DNA of 64,000 bases from Trichococcus ilyis (GTDB lineage Bacteria; Bacillota; Bacilli; Lactobacillales; Aerococcaceae): assembly GCF_900109135.1 (NCBI RefSeq), contig NZ_FNYT01000003.1, positions 62,001 through 126,000 on the forward strand, in the 5' to 3' direction. The stretch's first letter is position 1, and the number at the start of each line of letters is the position of its first letter. The notes under the pieces were generated by a model. The model searched no databases, was not told where the DNA came from, and saw nothing but the letters and a program-made list of their open reading frames with translations. Made by a program: the position numbers and the translations under genes. Positions 14,977 to 23,388 of this stretch are shown here, piece by piece.

Positions 14977-17900
14977 TCATCTCAACTCATTATCTAACGG
15001 CACAACAACCTCGTCCAATACCTTTCGCCATTGTCGTTTCATTTCTGGACCGTATCTCAGTGGCTTGGCTTCGGGATGCACTGCCTTATATTTTTCAAAG
15101 TTTTTGCTGTCAATGATACCACCTATATTTGGAATCGGGTCTGCACCGATAACATATTGTACTGCCGAGGAATGTAATTCATCGGATGAAACAAACCATT
15201 CCTTCGCAAAATGAGCGATAGCATGATCTCGAGCTAGAGTAAAGTAATGCCGTTTGAGAACAAAGATATCTTCCTCTGGATCAACCCGTTTTGAGTCGAT
15301 ATCGTTCAAGATGGCACGGTAAACTTCCCTTACAACCTCTGCTTTGTTCAACTTCTGCATCGCTTTTTCAATATCTTCACGCACAGATTTATTGTTTGCT
15401 GAGTACGTGTTCAATAGTTGATCGATATAGGTAGCGTCGATATCATACAGTTTGACCGCATTGTCTGAATAGAATTCTATTTCTGACAGACTTTCTGGGG
15501 GCGTCGGTCCTACAGGCAAATCTGCAAGTATTGACCCTTTTATCGTCTGATACAATCCTAAATTCTCTTCCAGAACCATCACTTGCTTCTTAAAGCTACC
15601 TGATTTTTCCATCTCATCATTGTAATCATCATAAGTAACAAGCGCCTCAAACGAATTCGTGAATTCCTGAAATGCTTTAACAAAATCAATCCTCAATTCC
15701 AACGGAGAGTGCTCATCTATATCCGGATGTGATTCAACGATGCCAGTGAACTTCTTATGACCGCCATTGAATCTCTTCTTCGATTTTTCATAAGTTGGAT
15801 AAATCAGATTGGTTTCTTCTTTAGCTTCGGAATAGAGTCTTGTTGCATCTGCAACATTTTTTTCCATGGAGTGCGGCTTCCGGAAAGTGACGATCAAGCC
15901 TTTCGTTTTATCCGGGTAGGTACGATTCGTACGCGAAAAGGCTTGAATCAAGTTGGCATAGCTAAGATTCCGGTCAACAAATAAGGTCTGAATCGTCGGC
16001 GCATCGAAACCCGTCAGCAATCTATCGACGACGATAACCAAGTCAATCTGTTTCCCGAATACTTTGAATTCCCCTTTTTTGCGCGCGAGCCGGTTGTTAA
16101 TGTCCCCGTTATAGCGGTCAATGTCATCGATGCCCCAAGCGGTACCGTAGTACGCGTTGTAATCCTTGATTATTTTTTTCATTTCTTTTTGATTTTGGGC
16201 TGAATCCACTTCATTTTCCTGCATAGAATAGGTGATCGCTATTCTCGGGAAATCTGGGTCTTCAATCGTGCGACCTGTCCTGATCGGATGGTGGGCGAAT
16301 TCTCTTTGAATCCAGCTGGGATCCTTCGTCATTTCCTTGATGGCATGATAATACCGTTTTGCCATATCGATCGAACTCGTCGTCAGAATCGCTGACTTTC
16401 TTGGCCGGCCATTCTGAAAATCAAATTTCATATAGGCGTTATCCGGCCGGAAAATTTTATGTAGCACCTTTTGAATATGCTCGTCCTGTTCATAGATCGT
16501 TGCATCCAAATACTCTTCTTTTTCGACTGGAGGCATCTGATCGATCATGTCATTGATGCCATCCACGCTGTAGCTTGCATATTTTTCATTGACTTGGAGG
16601 TTTTTGAAAATGTGATTATTCAAGGAGGTCTGTTCAATCGTATCCTCATGCTCTACCTGAAATCCCAAGACAGCGGCATCATCCAGAGCATCCTTGATCG
16701 TGTAAGTATGCAATTTCTCCCCATATTGATCGTGCGTCGTTCTAGCCAACTGCCCTTTGGCTTGCTTTTTATTCTCTTCAAAAATAGGTGTCCCAGTAAA
16801 GCCGAACCAAGTGGAATTTGGGAAGAACTGCTTTATTTCATCCATATTTTCCGCACTCAAAGCTCGGTGGCATTCATCCACGACAAAAACGATATGTTGG
16901 CCCAACAACTTTTTGAAACGTTCCACATTTCGTTTCTCTTTTTGCTTTTGGGCATGGCGCAATGCGGACTCCAGTTTTTGGCGAGTCGTGATAATGACTG
17001 TATTATTGTTCGTATCCGACAACAAAGCTCGGCTGAGTTCAATCGAACTGCCCGTACCCACAATCAAACTGTTCGCTCGAACATTTCCAGAAGATATGCC
17101 TGTATTAAATTCCGAGGCAAACTTTGTGAATTCTGATGTAGTCTGACTATCCAAGTCTTTCCTGTCAATGACCATGATGGTACGGTCAACACCAGACTTG
17201 CGCGCAAGCAATTTCGTCGCTACAAAACTCGTCAACGTTTTGCCTGATCCTGTCGCATGCCAAACATAACCCGATTCGTGCTTCATGGCAGATGTAAATA
17301 GAGCTTCAATCGCGTGGATTTGGTAAGGATGCAACACCATTAAAGCTCTATTATCATGATCCTCACTGACAATCGTATAATGCGCGATCAAACGATGGGC
17401 ATCCGGAATGTTCAACACCTGCTTACAAAATTCATAAACATTGTCCACCTTACGATTGTCCGTCGTCCGCCAACTAAAAAGGAATTTCTTATGCATATCC
17501 TTTGGAAGCGCATTCGCGAAATAGCGGGTTGTTTTTTCATTGGAAACGACAAAAAGCTGCAATGTTGAAAAAATGTTGTTCCGAAACATCCCTTCCTCAG
17601 CATATTTCTTGATTTGATTGAAAGCCTGGAAATACCCGTCTTTTGCACCAGCTTGTTTCAACTCAATCTGCACAATCGGCAACCCGTTGATCAACAAGGT
17701 TACGTCAAACCGTCGCTCACGTTCATCATCCGATTTTTTCTTGGCAATCTGATTAACGACTTCATAAGTGGAAATGCCTCCGCCGATGTCTTGATTGGAA
17801 TACAAGATCAAAGACATGGCACCTAAAGAAGCATCCTCACGCTCAATTGTGATGCGCGCAATGCCATTTTCACCCTTTAGCCATTTGGCAGCATGAAAAG

Positions 17901-18135
17901 GCGTTTTCGTATGCGTTAATAACTCCATTTTTATCGAATCAAATTCTTTATCCGTAATCGGATGTTCCTTGATTTCAGACAAGTTATTTTGAGTAATTTT
18001 TTGGCGAAGATTCTTCCATAAATCTTCTTCAGATTTAAGATCCTCACGATAGTTCCACTGATTATGTCCTTGACCCAGAACGTCAATCAGATGTTTTTCA
18101 ATTGTTGCCTCATCATTTCTTGGAATTTTGCACAT
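14977..18135 (-). CDS. hsdR: Type I restriction enzyme R subunit
   Basis: A full-length HsdR of 1052 residues. The N-terminal nuclease core has Asp144 (Phe-Asp-Val-Thr-Leu) and Glu158-Leu-Lys160, the PD-(D/E)XK set. The translocase follows with Ala-Thr-Gly-Ser-Gly-Lys-Thr at 294-300, Asp-Glu-Cys-His near 420, Gly-Phe-Thr-Gly-Thr-Pro, and Gln-Ala-Phe-Ser-Arg-Thr-Asn-Arg. The C-terminal region should bind the MTase. It pumps DNA and cuts far from the site when the target is unmodified. It is separated from hsdM/hsdS by the invertible segment. Start ATG with AGGTGGG. Confidence 0.95.
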   Translation of the reverse strand: MCKIPRNDEATIEKHLIDVLGQGHNQWNYREDLKSEEDLWKNLRQKITQNNLSEIKEHPITDKEFDSIKMELLTHTKTPFHAAKWLKGENGIARITIEREDASLGAMSLILYSNQDIGGGISTYEVVNQIAKKKSDDERERRFDVTLLINGLPIVQIELKQAGAKDGYFQAFNQIKKYAEEGMFRNNIFSTLQLFVVSNEKTTRYFANALPKDMHKKFLFSWRTTDNRKVDNVYEFCKQVLNIPDAHRLIAHYTIVSEDHDNRALMVLHPYQIHAIEALFTSAMKHESGYVWHATGSGKTLTSFVATKLLARKSGVDRTIMVIDRKDLDSQTTSEFTKFASEFNTGISSGNVRANSLIVGTGSSIELSRALLSDTNNNTVIITTRQKLESALRHAQKQKEKRNVERFKKLLGQHIVFVVDECHRALSAENMDEIKQFFPNSTWFGFTGTPIFEENKKQAKGQLARTTHDQYGEKLHTYTIKDALDDAAVLGFQVEHEDTIEQTSLNNHIFKNLQVNEKYASYSVDGINDMIDQMPPVEKEEYLDATIYEQDEHIQKVLHKIFRPDNAYMKFDFQNGRPRKSAILTTSSIDMAKRYYHAIKEMTKDPSWIQREFAHHPIRTGRTIEDPDFPRIAITYSMQENEVDSAQNQKEMKKIIKDYNAYYGTAWGIDDIDRYNGDINNRLARKKGEFKVFGKQIDLVIVVDRLLTGFDAPTIQTLFVDRNLSYANLIQAFSRTNRTYPDKTKGLIVTFRKPHSMEKNVADATRLYSEAKEETNLIYPTYEKSKKRFNGGHKKFTGIVESHPDIDEHSPLELRIDFVKAFQEFTNSFEALVTYDDYNDEMEKSGSFKKQVMVLEENLGLYQTIKGSILADLPVGPTPPESLSEIEFYSDNAVKLYDIDATYIDQLLNTYSANNKSVREDIEKAMQKLNKAEVVREVYRAILNDIDSKRVDPEEDIFVLKRHYFTLARDHAIAHFAKEWFVSSDELHSSAVQYVIGADPIPNIGGIIDSKNFEKYKAVHPEAKPLRYGPEMKRQWRKVLDEVVVPLDNELR

Positions 18136-18212
18136 AATCTTCCCACCTAAGCTATATACTTAATTCCCCCACAAATTATCTATTAAATTATATCACGATT
18201 GTTTTATTAAAT

Positions 18213-19385
18213 GTGACATTTATGAGAAATTACGATTGGGAACAGCGTAAGTTGAAAGACGTTGCCCCCCTTCAAAGGGGTTTTGATCTTCCTAAATCTG
18301 AAATTAGTGAGGGACCTTATCCAGTTCTCTTTTCAAATGGGATTGGAGGATGGCATTCAGAATACAAGGCCAAAGCTCCGGGTGTCATTACAGGACGTTC
18401 CGGATCAATTGGGAACGTAGTGTTTATTGAACAAAACTATTGGCCCCACAACACATCTTTATGGGTTACAAATTTTTTTGATAATTGCCCTCGATATGTT
18501 TATTACTTATATCACCACGTAGATTTATCAAAATTTGGAACAGGTAGTGGTGTGCCAACATTAAATAGAAATGACGTTCATGATTACTCGGTTATCATAC
18601 CAAAACCAGAGGAACAATCACGTATCGCTACTTTTTTCAAAAAACTCGATGATACTATCGCTCTTCATCAGCGAAAGTTAACCTTGCTAAAGCAGCTGAA
18701 ACAAACGTATTTGAAGCAAATTTTCCCGCAAAATAAGGAGAATATGCCGGCGTTAAGATTTGCAGGTTTTTCCGAGCCCTGGAAACAGAGTAAGTTCGAT
18801 GAAGTTTTTTCTCACGTCCAGAATAATTCTTTATCCAGAGCAGATTTAAATTATAAGAGTGGCTATGCTATGAATATCCATTATGGCGATATCTTAATTA
18901 GATTTGGAGAATATTTGGATGTCTCAAAGTATCAATTACCTATGATTGCAAATAAGCAACTTGTAGAAAAATACAAATCCTCAATTTTAAAAGATGGTGA
19001 CATTGTTATTGCTGATGCGGCCGAAAATGAAACTGTTGGTAAATGTAGTGAATTAGGAGGGATAGAAGATGCAAATATCTTGGCAGGATTACATACAATT
19101 CCGAGCAGACCAAACTGGACTTTTGCATCTGGATATCTTGGCTATTACATGAATTCTTCAGCGTTTCATGATCAACTATTGCCGTTAATACAAGGAACTA
19201 AGATTAGTTCAATTTCAAAATCTGCTTTGAAAAAGACAGATATCAAATATCCACATGGAAAAGACGAACAAACTAAAATTGGGAACCTGTTCAAACAACT
19301 TGATGATTCTATCGCTCTTCATCAAAGCAAATTAGAGAAATTAATGGATCTGAAGCAAGTGCTATTAGCAAAAATGTTCGTATAG
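18213..19385 (+). CDS. hsdS: Silent/alternative type I specificity subunit, opposite orientation
   Basis: A 390-residue HsdS with two target-recognition domains, each followed by the conserved helix (Phe-Phe-Lys-Lys-Leu-Asp-Asp-Thr-Ile-Ala-Leu-His near 145 and Phe-Lys-Gln-Leu-Asp-Asp-Ser-Ile-Ala-Leu-His near 365). It lacks the ~18-residue lead of the expressed copy, begins directly at Asp-Trp-Glu-Gln-Arg-Lys-Leu-Lys-Asp, has no ribosome site before its ATG and points away from hsdM. These traits mark a storage cassette that becomes active after inversion. Inverted repeats shared with the expressed hsdS lie at 18237-18253 and 18652-18669. The start codon is formal only. Confidence 0.85.
   Translation: MTFMRNYDWEQRKLKDVAPLQRGFDLPKSEISEGPYPVLFSNGIGGWHSEYKAKAPGVITGRSGSIGNVVFIEQNYWPHNTSLWVTNFFDNCPRYVYYLYHHVDLSKFGTGSGVPTLNRNDVHDYSVIIPKPEEQSRIATFFKKLDDTIALHQRKLTLLKQLKQTYLKQIFPQNKENMPALRFAGFSEPWKQSKFDEVFSHVQNNSLSRADLNYKSGYAMNIHYGDILIRFGEYLDVSKYQLPMIANKQLVEKYKSSILKDGDIVIADAAENETVGKCSELGGIEDANILAGLHTIPSRPNWTFASGYLGYYMNSSAFHDQLLPLIQGTKISSISKSALKKTDIKYPHGKDEQTKIGNLFKQLDDSIALHQSKLEKLMDLKQVLLAKMFV
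18237..18253 (+). repeat. Inverted repeat IR1, left copy
   Basis: A 17-bp block identical, in inverse orientation, to 21492-21508, within a longer stretch with only three mismatches in about 30 bp. It encodes Trp-Glu-Gln-Arg-Lys-Leu at the 5' edge of the first recognition domain in both hsdS copies. Confidence 0.85.
18652..18669 (+). repeat. Inverted repeat IR2, left copy
   Basis: An 18-bp block identical to the reverse complement of 21028-21045, located in the central conserved helix (Thr-Ile-Ala-Leu-His). Its 16-bp core (18655-18670) also recurs in direct orientation at 19309-19324. Confidence 0.85.
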
Positions 19386-19406
19386 TCATATTATTTGCAG
19401 CATCCA

Positions 19407-19466
19407 AAAGACCTCCTGATAATTAAGCGATGACATGTTCATCAAATTTATTATCAGGAGGTCTTT
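19407..19466 (+). promoter_or_regulatory. Hairpin sequestering the recombinase ribosome site (may also terminate hsdS)
   Basis: A 17-bp perfect inverted repeat: 19407-19423 pairs with 19450-19466. The right arm contains the AGGAGG (19456-19461) that serves the recombinase TTG at 19470. In an RNA starting upstream the SD would be base-paired and hidden. A short T-rich tail follows, so terminator function is also possible. Confidence 0.65.
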
Positions 19467-19469
19467 ATT

Positions 19470-20399
19470 TTGGTTAGAAAAAGGAAGTCAGATCAACTGT
19501 TCTACAAGTATTTCAAGGAATGGATTGAATTATACAAGGTTGGGGCTGTGCGGTCCGTAACGTTGAGTAAATATAATATGTCCCTCCAACGAGTGTATGA
19601 GCTAGCGCCTAATTTAAAAGTTGGGGAGATAGACAGACGGAAATACCAGCAGCTTTTGAATGATTATGCACTCACCCATGAAAAACAAACCACAATGGAT
19701 TTTCACCATCAATTAAAAGGCGCAATACTGGATGCGGTTGATGAGGGGTTGATTGCCACAAATCCCACGCGAAAAATCATCATCAAGGGGAAAAAGCCTA
19801 AGGAGAAGCGAACGAAGTTTTTAAACCAATTTGAAATTCAAGCGCTGCTTAGACAACTGGATTTATCATCTGAAATCAATTGGGATTGGTTTATTTTATT
19901 GGTGGCAAAAACAGGGTTGCGTTTTTCTGAAGCTCTTGCACTTACTCCAAATGATTTCGATTTTTCAAAGCAAAAGCTAAGCATTACAAAAACCTGGAAC
20001 TATAAAGGTACTACAGGGAACTTTCAACCTACGAAGAATCAATCCTCAAAACGAACACTGCAAATTGATTGGCAAACTGCGATGCAATTTTCGCAACTGA
20101 TCAAAAATTTAGATCCGAACAAACCCATCTTTGTGAAAAACAGGGTATTCAATTCAACAATCAATTATCGTCTGAAGGTCCTTTGCACAAATGCAAATAT
20201 TCCAATCATTACCATTCATAGCCTCAGACATACACATGCGTCATTACTATTGTTTGCAGGCGTTTCGATTGCGAGTGTAGCTACTAGATTGGGACATTCC
20301 AGCATGACTACCACACAAGAAACGTATCTACACATCATTCAAGAACTCGAAAATCAAGACAATGACAAGATAATGAAACACTTGGCTTTACTGATATAA
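19470..20399 (+). CDS. Tyrosine recombinase of the hsdS inversion locus
   Basis: A 309-residue integrase-family protein with all catalytic residues: Arg151 (Thr-Gly-Leu-Arg-Phe), His250-x2-Arg253, His276 (Leu-Gly-His-Ser) and Tyr286 (Glu-Thr-Tyr-Leu-His). The N-terminal half is a SAM-like core-binding domain. It sits between two oppositely oriented hsdS genes, as in known phase-variable type I loci (e.g. pneumococcal SpnIII with its CreX-type recombinase), so its likely task is to invert or exchange hsdS segments at IR1/IR2. TTG start behind AGGAGG that lies within a hairpin. No phage genes are nearby. Confidence 0.9.
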   Translation: MVRKRKSDQLFYKYFKEWIELYKVGAVRSVTLSKYNMSLQRVYELAPNLKVGEIDRRKYQQLLNDYALTHEKQTTMDFHHQLKGAILDAVDEGLIATNPTRKIIIKGKKPKEKRTKFLNQFEIQALLRQLDLSSEINWDWFILLVAKTGLRFSEALALTPNDFDFSKQKLSITKTWNYKGTTGNFQPTKNQSSKRTLQIDWQTAMQFSQLIKNLDPNKPIFVKNRVFNSTINYRLKVLCTNANIPIITIHSLRHTHASLLLFAGVSIASVATRLGHSSMTTTQETYLHIIQELENQDNDKIMKHLALLI

Positions 20400-20404
20400 A
20401 ATGA

Positions 20405-20429
20405 AAAAAGGCACCTCGCGTGCCTTTTT
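20405..20429. terminator. Bidirectional terminator between the recombinase and hsdS
   Basis: AAAAAGGCAC and GTGCCTTTTT arms around a 5-bp loop between two convergent genes. It abuts the hsdS stop. Confidence 0.85.
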
Positions 20430-21568
20430 CAAATGAACATTTTGTTTAGTAAAGTACATTTCAGTGTTTTTAGATGAGCAACCTTTTTTTGATGAAGGAT
20501 TATAGTATCGTCTAGTTGTTTAAAAACAGACCCTATTTTCTGTTGCTCTTCTAAAACAGGGAACGTTAGCGTTACCCTTTCTATAACTGATTTTGATAAA
20601 CTGGGAACCCCTGTTGATTCATCCATAGATTTCCAATTAATGCTCTGAATCAAGGTATACAAGAAATATATATCATAATTTGGAAACGGTGTTAGATAGA
20701 ATAAAGTATCAACAGTCCAAAATGGAGCTTTTAAATATTGGGGCTTATCAATTGTCCCTTTTCTCCCAAGACCAATGCCATCGATATCTGACAGTTTTCC
20801 ATCAACTGACAACATGTATCCTCCAGTTCCATAAACAGGTATATTACCTTTATCTAAATGTTTGTAGTCTCTCCCCGAATTAACCTTAAGAACTTCTTTT
20901 AACTGATGTTTCTCCCATGGATCTCTGAAGTTTGCAAGCCTAAGGTGTGGTGAAAAAGAGTCACTCTGAGGCAAAATTTCTCTCATCAAGCTTTGTTTCA
21001 ACTGGTTTAGTTTTCGTTGCTTACAAAGATGAAGAGCGATAGTATTGTCCAGCTGTTTGAAGAAGGCTCCGATTTTAGATTGTTCTTCAGTTTGGGAAGG
21101 AACATTAATTTCTATTTGAGCTAAGTCATTAGAATTAATTGCTGGATAACTTGTTCCAGTGCTGCGGTCAAGAACATTTAATACAAAGCGTTCTTCTTGT
21201 AATCTGCTTAATAAAAAATAACTATCACCATAAGGTCTTAGTTGTGCATAGCCAGTAGAGAAAACGTAGTTATCATAAGGTAAATCAAATAGATAGTTAT
21301 TTTTTTGATAAGGCCTCACAGTTTGATAAAAAACATCACCTTTAATAGCCAATCGCTGCGCTCTCGAAGGTGCATTTCCATTTGTTTCAGTTCTATGGGA
21401 TACCATAGTGGTCCCACTTACTGATTCTAAATCAACATATTCAAATTCTTCTGGCAAAATAGATTTAGGATTGAAAAGAGCTAAGTCTTTTAACTTACGC
21501 TGTTCCCAGTCGTCAAAGAAACCTTTAAAACGTATAACTGGCGCCTTTTTAGTTTCCTCAGACATCAC
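20429..21568 (-). CDS. hsdS: Type I restriction-modification specificity subunit (expressed copy)
   Basis: A 379-residue HsdS with two recognition domains (about residues 25-150 and 205-340), separated and followed by conserved coiled-coil helices (Phe-Phe-Lys-Gln-Leu-Asp-Asn-Thr-Ile-Ala-Leu-His; Phe-Lys-Gln-Leu-Asp-Asp-Thr-Ile-x-Leu-His). It defines the bipartite DNA target of the HsdM/HsdR complex. Its start overlaps the hsdM stop by 4 bp, so it is translated with hsdM. It carries the N-terminal lead missing in the inverted copy. It shares IR1 and IR2 with that copy, so its recognition domains can be swapped. Confidence 0.93.
   Translation of the reverse strand: MMSEETKKAPVIRFKGFFDDWEQRKLKDLALFNPKSILPEEFEYVDLESVSGTTMVSHRTETNGNAPSRAQRLAIKGDVFYQTVRPYQKNNYLFDLPYDNYVFSTGYAQLRPYGDSYFLLSRLQEERFVLNVLDRSTGTSYPAINSNDLAQIEINVPSQTEEQSKIGAFFKQLDNTIALHLCKQRKLNQLKQSLMREILPQSDSFSPHLRLANFRDPWEKHQLKEVLKVNSGRDYKHLDKGNIPVYGTGGYMLSVDGKLSDIDGIGLGRKGTIDKPQYLKAPFWTVDTLFYLTPFPNYDIYFLYTLIQSINWKSMDESTGVPSLSKSVIERVTLTFPVLEEQQKIGSVFKQLDDTIILHQKKVAHLKTLKCTLLNKMFI
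21028..21045 (-). repeat. Inverted repeat IR2, right copy
   Basis: Reverse complement of 18652-18669, 18 of 18 bp, in the central conserved region of the expressed hsdS. Confidence 0.85.
21492..21508 (-). repeat. Inverted repeat IR1, right copy
   Basis: Reverse complement of 18237-18253, 17 of 17 bp, near the 5' end of the expressed hsdS. Recombination with the left copy would invert about 3.25 kb including the recombinase. Confidence 0.85.
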
Positions 21569-23151
21569 CGAAACACCGCCTTTGTTGCTTCAATGATGTC
21601 GCGTGTTTCATCTGTAACCGCCAGTTCATCCAGCATTAAAAGGAAGTCATTTTCAGCTGCTTTGATTTGCTGATTGAGAGCCACAAGTTCTTTCCCTAAC
21701 TCAACAATATCGACTTCTTCTTGCTCCTCAAACGTATCGACATAACGTGGGATATTTAAGTTGAAGTCATTCTCTTTGATCTCTTCAAAACTCGCAACAT
21801 GCGCAAACTTTTCGACATCTTCACGTTTTTTGTAGGTTTCAACAATTCTGTCGATGTTTTCTTGCGATAGCTTGTTCTGATTTTTGCCTTTGATGAAGTC
21901 CTTGCTTGCGTCAATGAACAGAACATCTCGAGTAGTCCGGTTTTTCTTCAAAATAATAACGGTCGTAGGAATCGATGTGCCAAAGAACAAGTTCGCTGGC
22001 ATCCCTATTACTGTGTCAATGCTCCCATCTTCCAGTAATTTTTTACGAATCACGCCTTCAGCTGCACCACGGAACAAGACACCATGCGGCAAAACAATAG
22101 CCATCGTTCCAGAATCTTTCAAGTGATAAAATCCATGCAACAAGAAGGCAAAGTCGGCTTTTGATTTCGGCGCTAATTTTCCGTAGCGATTAAACCGCGA
22201 ATCATCCAGGAACGTGTCATCTGAAGACCATTTAGCAGAATATGGGGGATTCATTACTACGGAGTCAAATGTGTATGGTTCATCTGTTGGCCAGTCCTTA
22301 TTCAAGGTATCGCCGTTGCGCAGACGAATATCCTCGTTGTCGACACCGTGCAAAATCAAATTCATTTTTGCCAAGTTAAACGTGGTCGTGTTAAGCTCTT
22401 GACCATGATATTTCACGCTTTTCGGATAATTCAAATAATTCCGGATGTTGAGCATCAAAGAACCGGATCCCATAGTCGGGTCAAATACGCTGAACAATTT
22501 CTTATCCTCTTGCCCAATAGCAGCGATCCTTGCCATCATATCCGAAACTTCATGAGGCGTGTAAAATTCTCCAGCCTTCTTCCCTGCTTCGGAGGCAAAT
22601 TGACTGATCAAAAACTCATAAGCATCCCCGATAACGTCGCCGTTATGTCCAAGCACATCAATGCCGTTGAGTTTTTTTAACACTTCAGTGATGGTAACGT
22701 TACGTTGCTGATCGTCTGCACCCAATTTTTTGGATTTTAGATCTACATCATCGAATAACCCATTAAATTGAATGTACTTAGTCGACAAGTCAATGAATGC
22801 TTTATTTAAGTCGTTCAGTTGGAATGTATTCTGATTTGCTTGCATCGTCAAAACATTGAATAAATGATCCGCTGCAATATCATAGCCAAGAGTATCGACT
22901 AACGTTTCGATCAAATCGCTCTTTGTATCTTCATCTTCAAGTAGCTGACGATACAAAACCGTCTGCTTATCCGCATTGGAAAATTCATCCAATGACTCAC
23001 CAGCTAATTCAACAACTTTTTCTAAAAGCTTATCTGAGAGATATTTGTAGAAAATCAACCCTAGTAAATAGTTTTTATATTCAGACGCATCCATCTTGCT
23101 GCGCAGATTGTCTGCAGCGCTAAATAGCTTCTGATTTAGTTCAGCTCCCAT
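21565..23151 (-). CDS. hsdM: Type I restriction-modification methyltransferase subunit
   Basis: An N6-adenine methyltransferase of 528 residues. An N-terminal helical HsdM domain precedes the catalytic domain with Asp-Pro-Thr-Met-Gly-Ser-Gly-Ser (SAM site, near 225) and Asn-Pro-Pro-Tyr near 303. It methylates the host site set by HsdS and forms the M2S core of the restriction complex. It is the first gene of the hsdM-hsdS unit, with AGGGAG upstream of the ATG at slightly long spacing. Full length and intact. Confidence 0.95.
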   Translation of the reverse strand: MGAELNQKLFSAADNLRSKMDASEYKNYLLGLIFYKYLSDKLLEKVVELAGESLDEFSNADKQTVLYRQLLEDEDTKSDLIETLVDTLGYDIAADHLFNVLTMQANQNTFQLNDLNKAFIDLSTKYIQFNGLFDDVDLKSKKLGADDQQRNVTITEVLKKLNGIDVLGHNGDVIGDAYEFLISQFASEAGKKAGEFYTPHEVSDMMARIAAIGQEDKKLFSVFDPTMGSGSLMLNIRNYLNYPKSVKYHGQELNTTTFNLAKMNLILHGVDNEDIRLRNGDTLNKDWPTDEPYTFDSVVMNPPYSAKWSSDDTFLDDSRFNRYGKLAPKSKADFAFLLHGFYHLKDSGTMAIVLPHGVLFRGAAEGVIRKKLLEDGSIDTVIGMPANLFFGTSIPTTVIILKKNRTTRDVLFIDASKDFIKGKNQNKLSQENIDRIVETYKKREDVEKFAHVASFEEIKENDFNLNIPRYVDTFEEQEEVDIVELGKELVALNQQIKAAENDFLLMLDELAVTDETRDIIEATKAVFR

Positions 23152-23244
23152 AATATAGCAAAACTCCCTTTATATTTATTGAATTTTAGGTATCACACCT
23201 TAACATACGCTTTTTCCCAACTAAAGTAAACCCTTTTTTAGCAC

Positions 23245-23275
23245 AAAAAGGAGCGCCAATTATAAAAAGCGCTCC
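23245..23275 (-). terminator. Terminator after the helicase/DUF3427 gene
   Basis: On the minus strand GGAGCGC, a 12-base loop, then GCGCTCC followed by TTTTT. It ends the leftward Nudix-helicase transcript. The 23152-23389 gap otherwise holds only the A+T-rich hsdM promoter area. Confidence 0.7.
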
Positions 23276-23388
23276 ATTTGTTTATATGCAATTAATATTT
23301 ATGTGTATTTGATGGTTAGCTATCAGGCGGTGCGTTATTTCCAGTAGCCTTTGAATCATTTGGTCATCCCTAAAAACTCTTTCCGAAA

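Noticed and set aside
19470-20399. Integrase as sign of a prophage or genomic island integration.
   Set aside because: It lies between inverted hsdS copies with no phage structural genes, excisionase or tRNA attachment site; a specificity-switch recombinase explains it.
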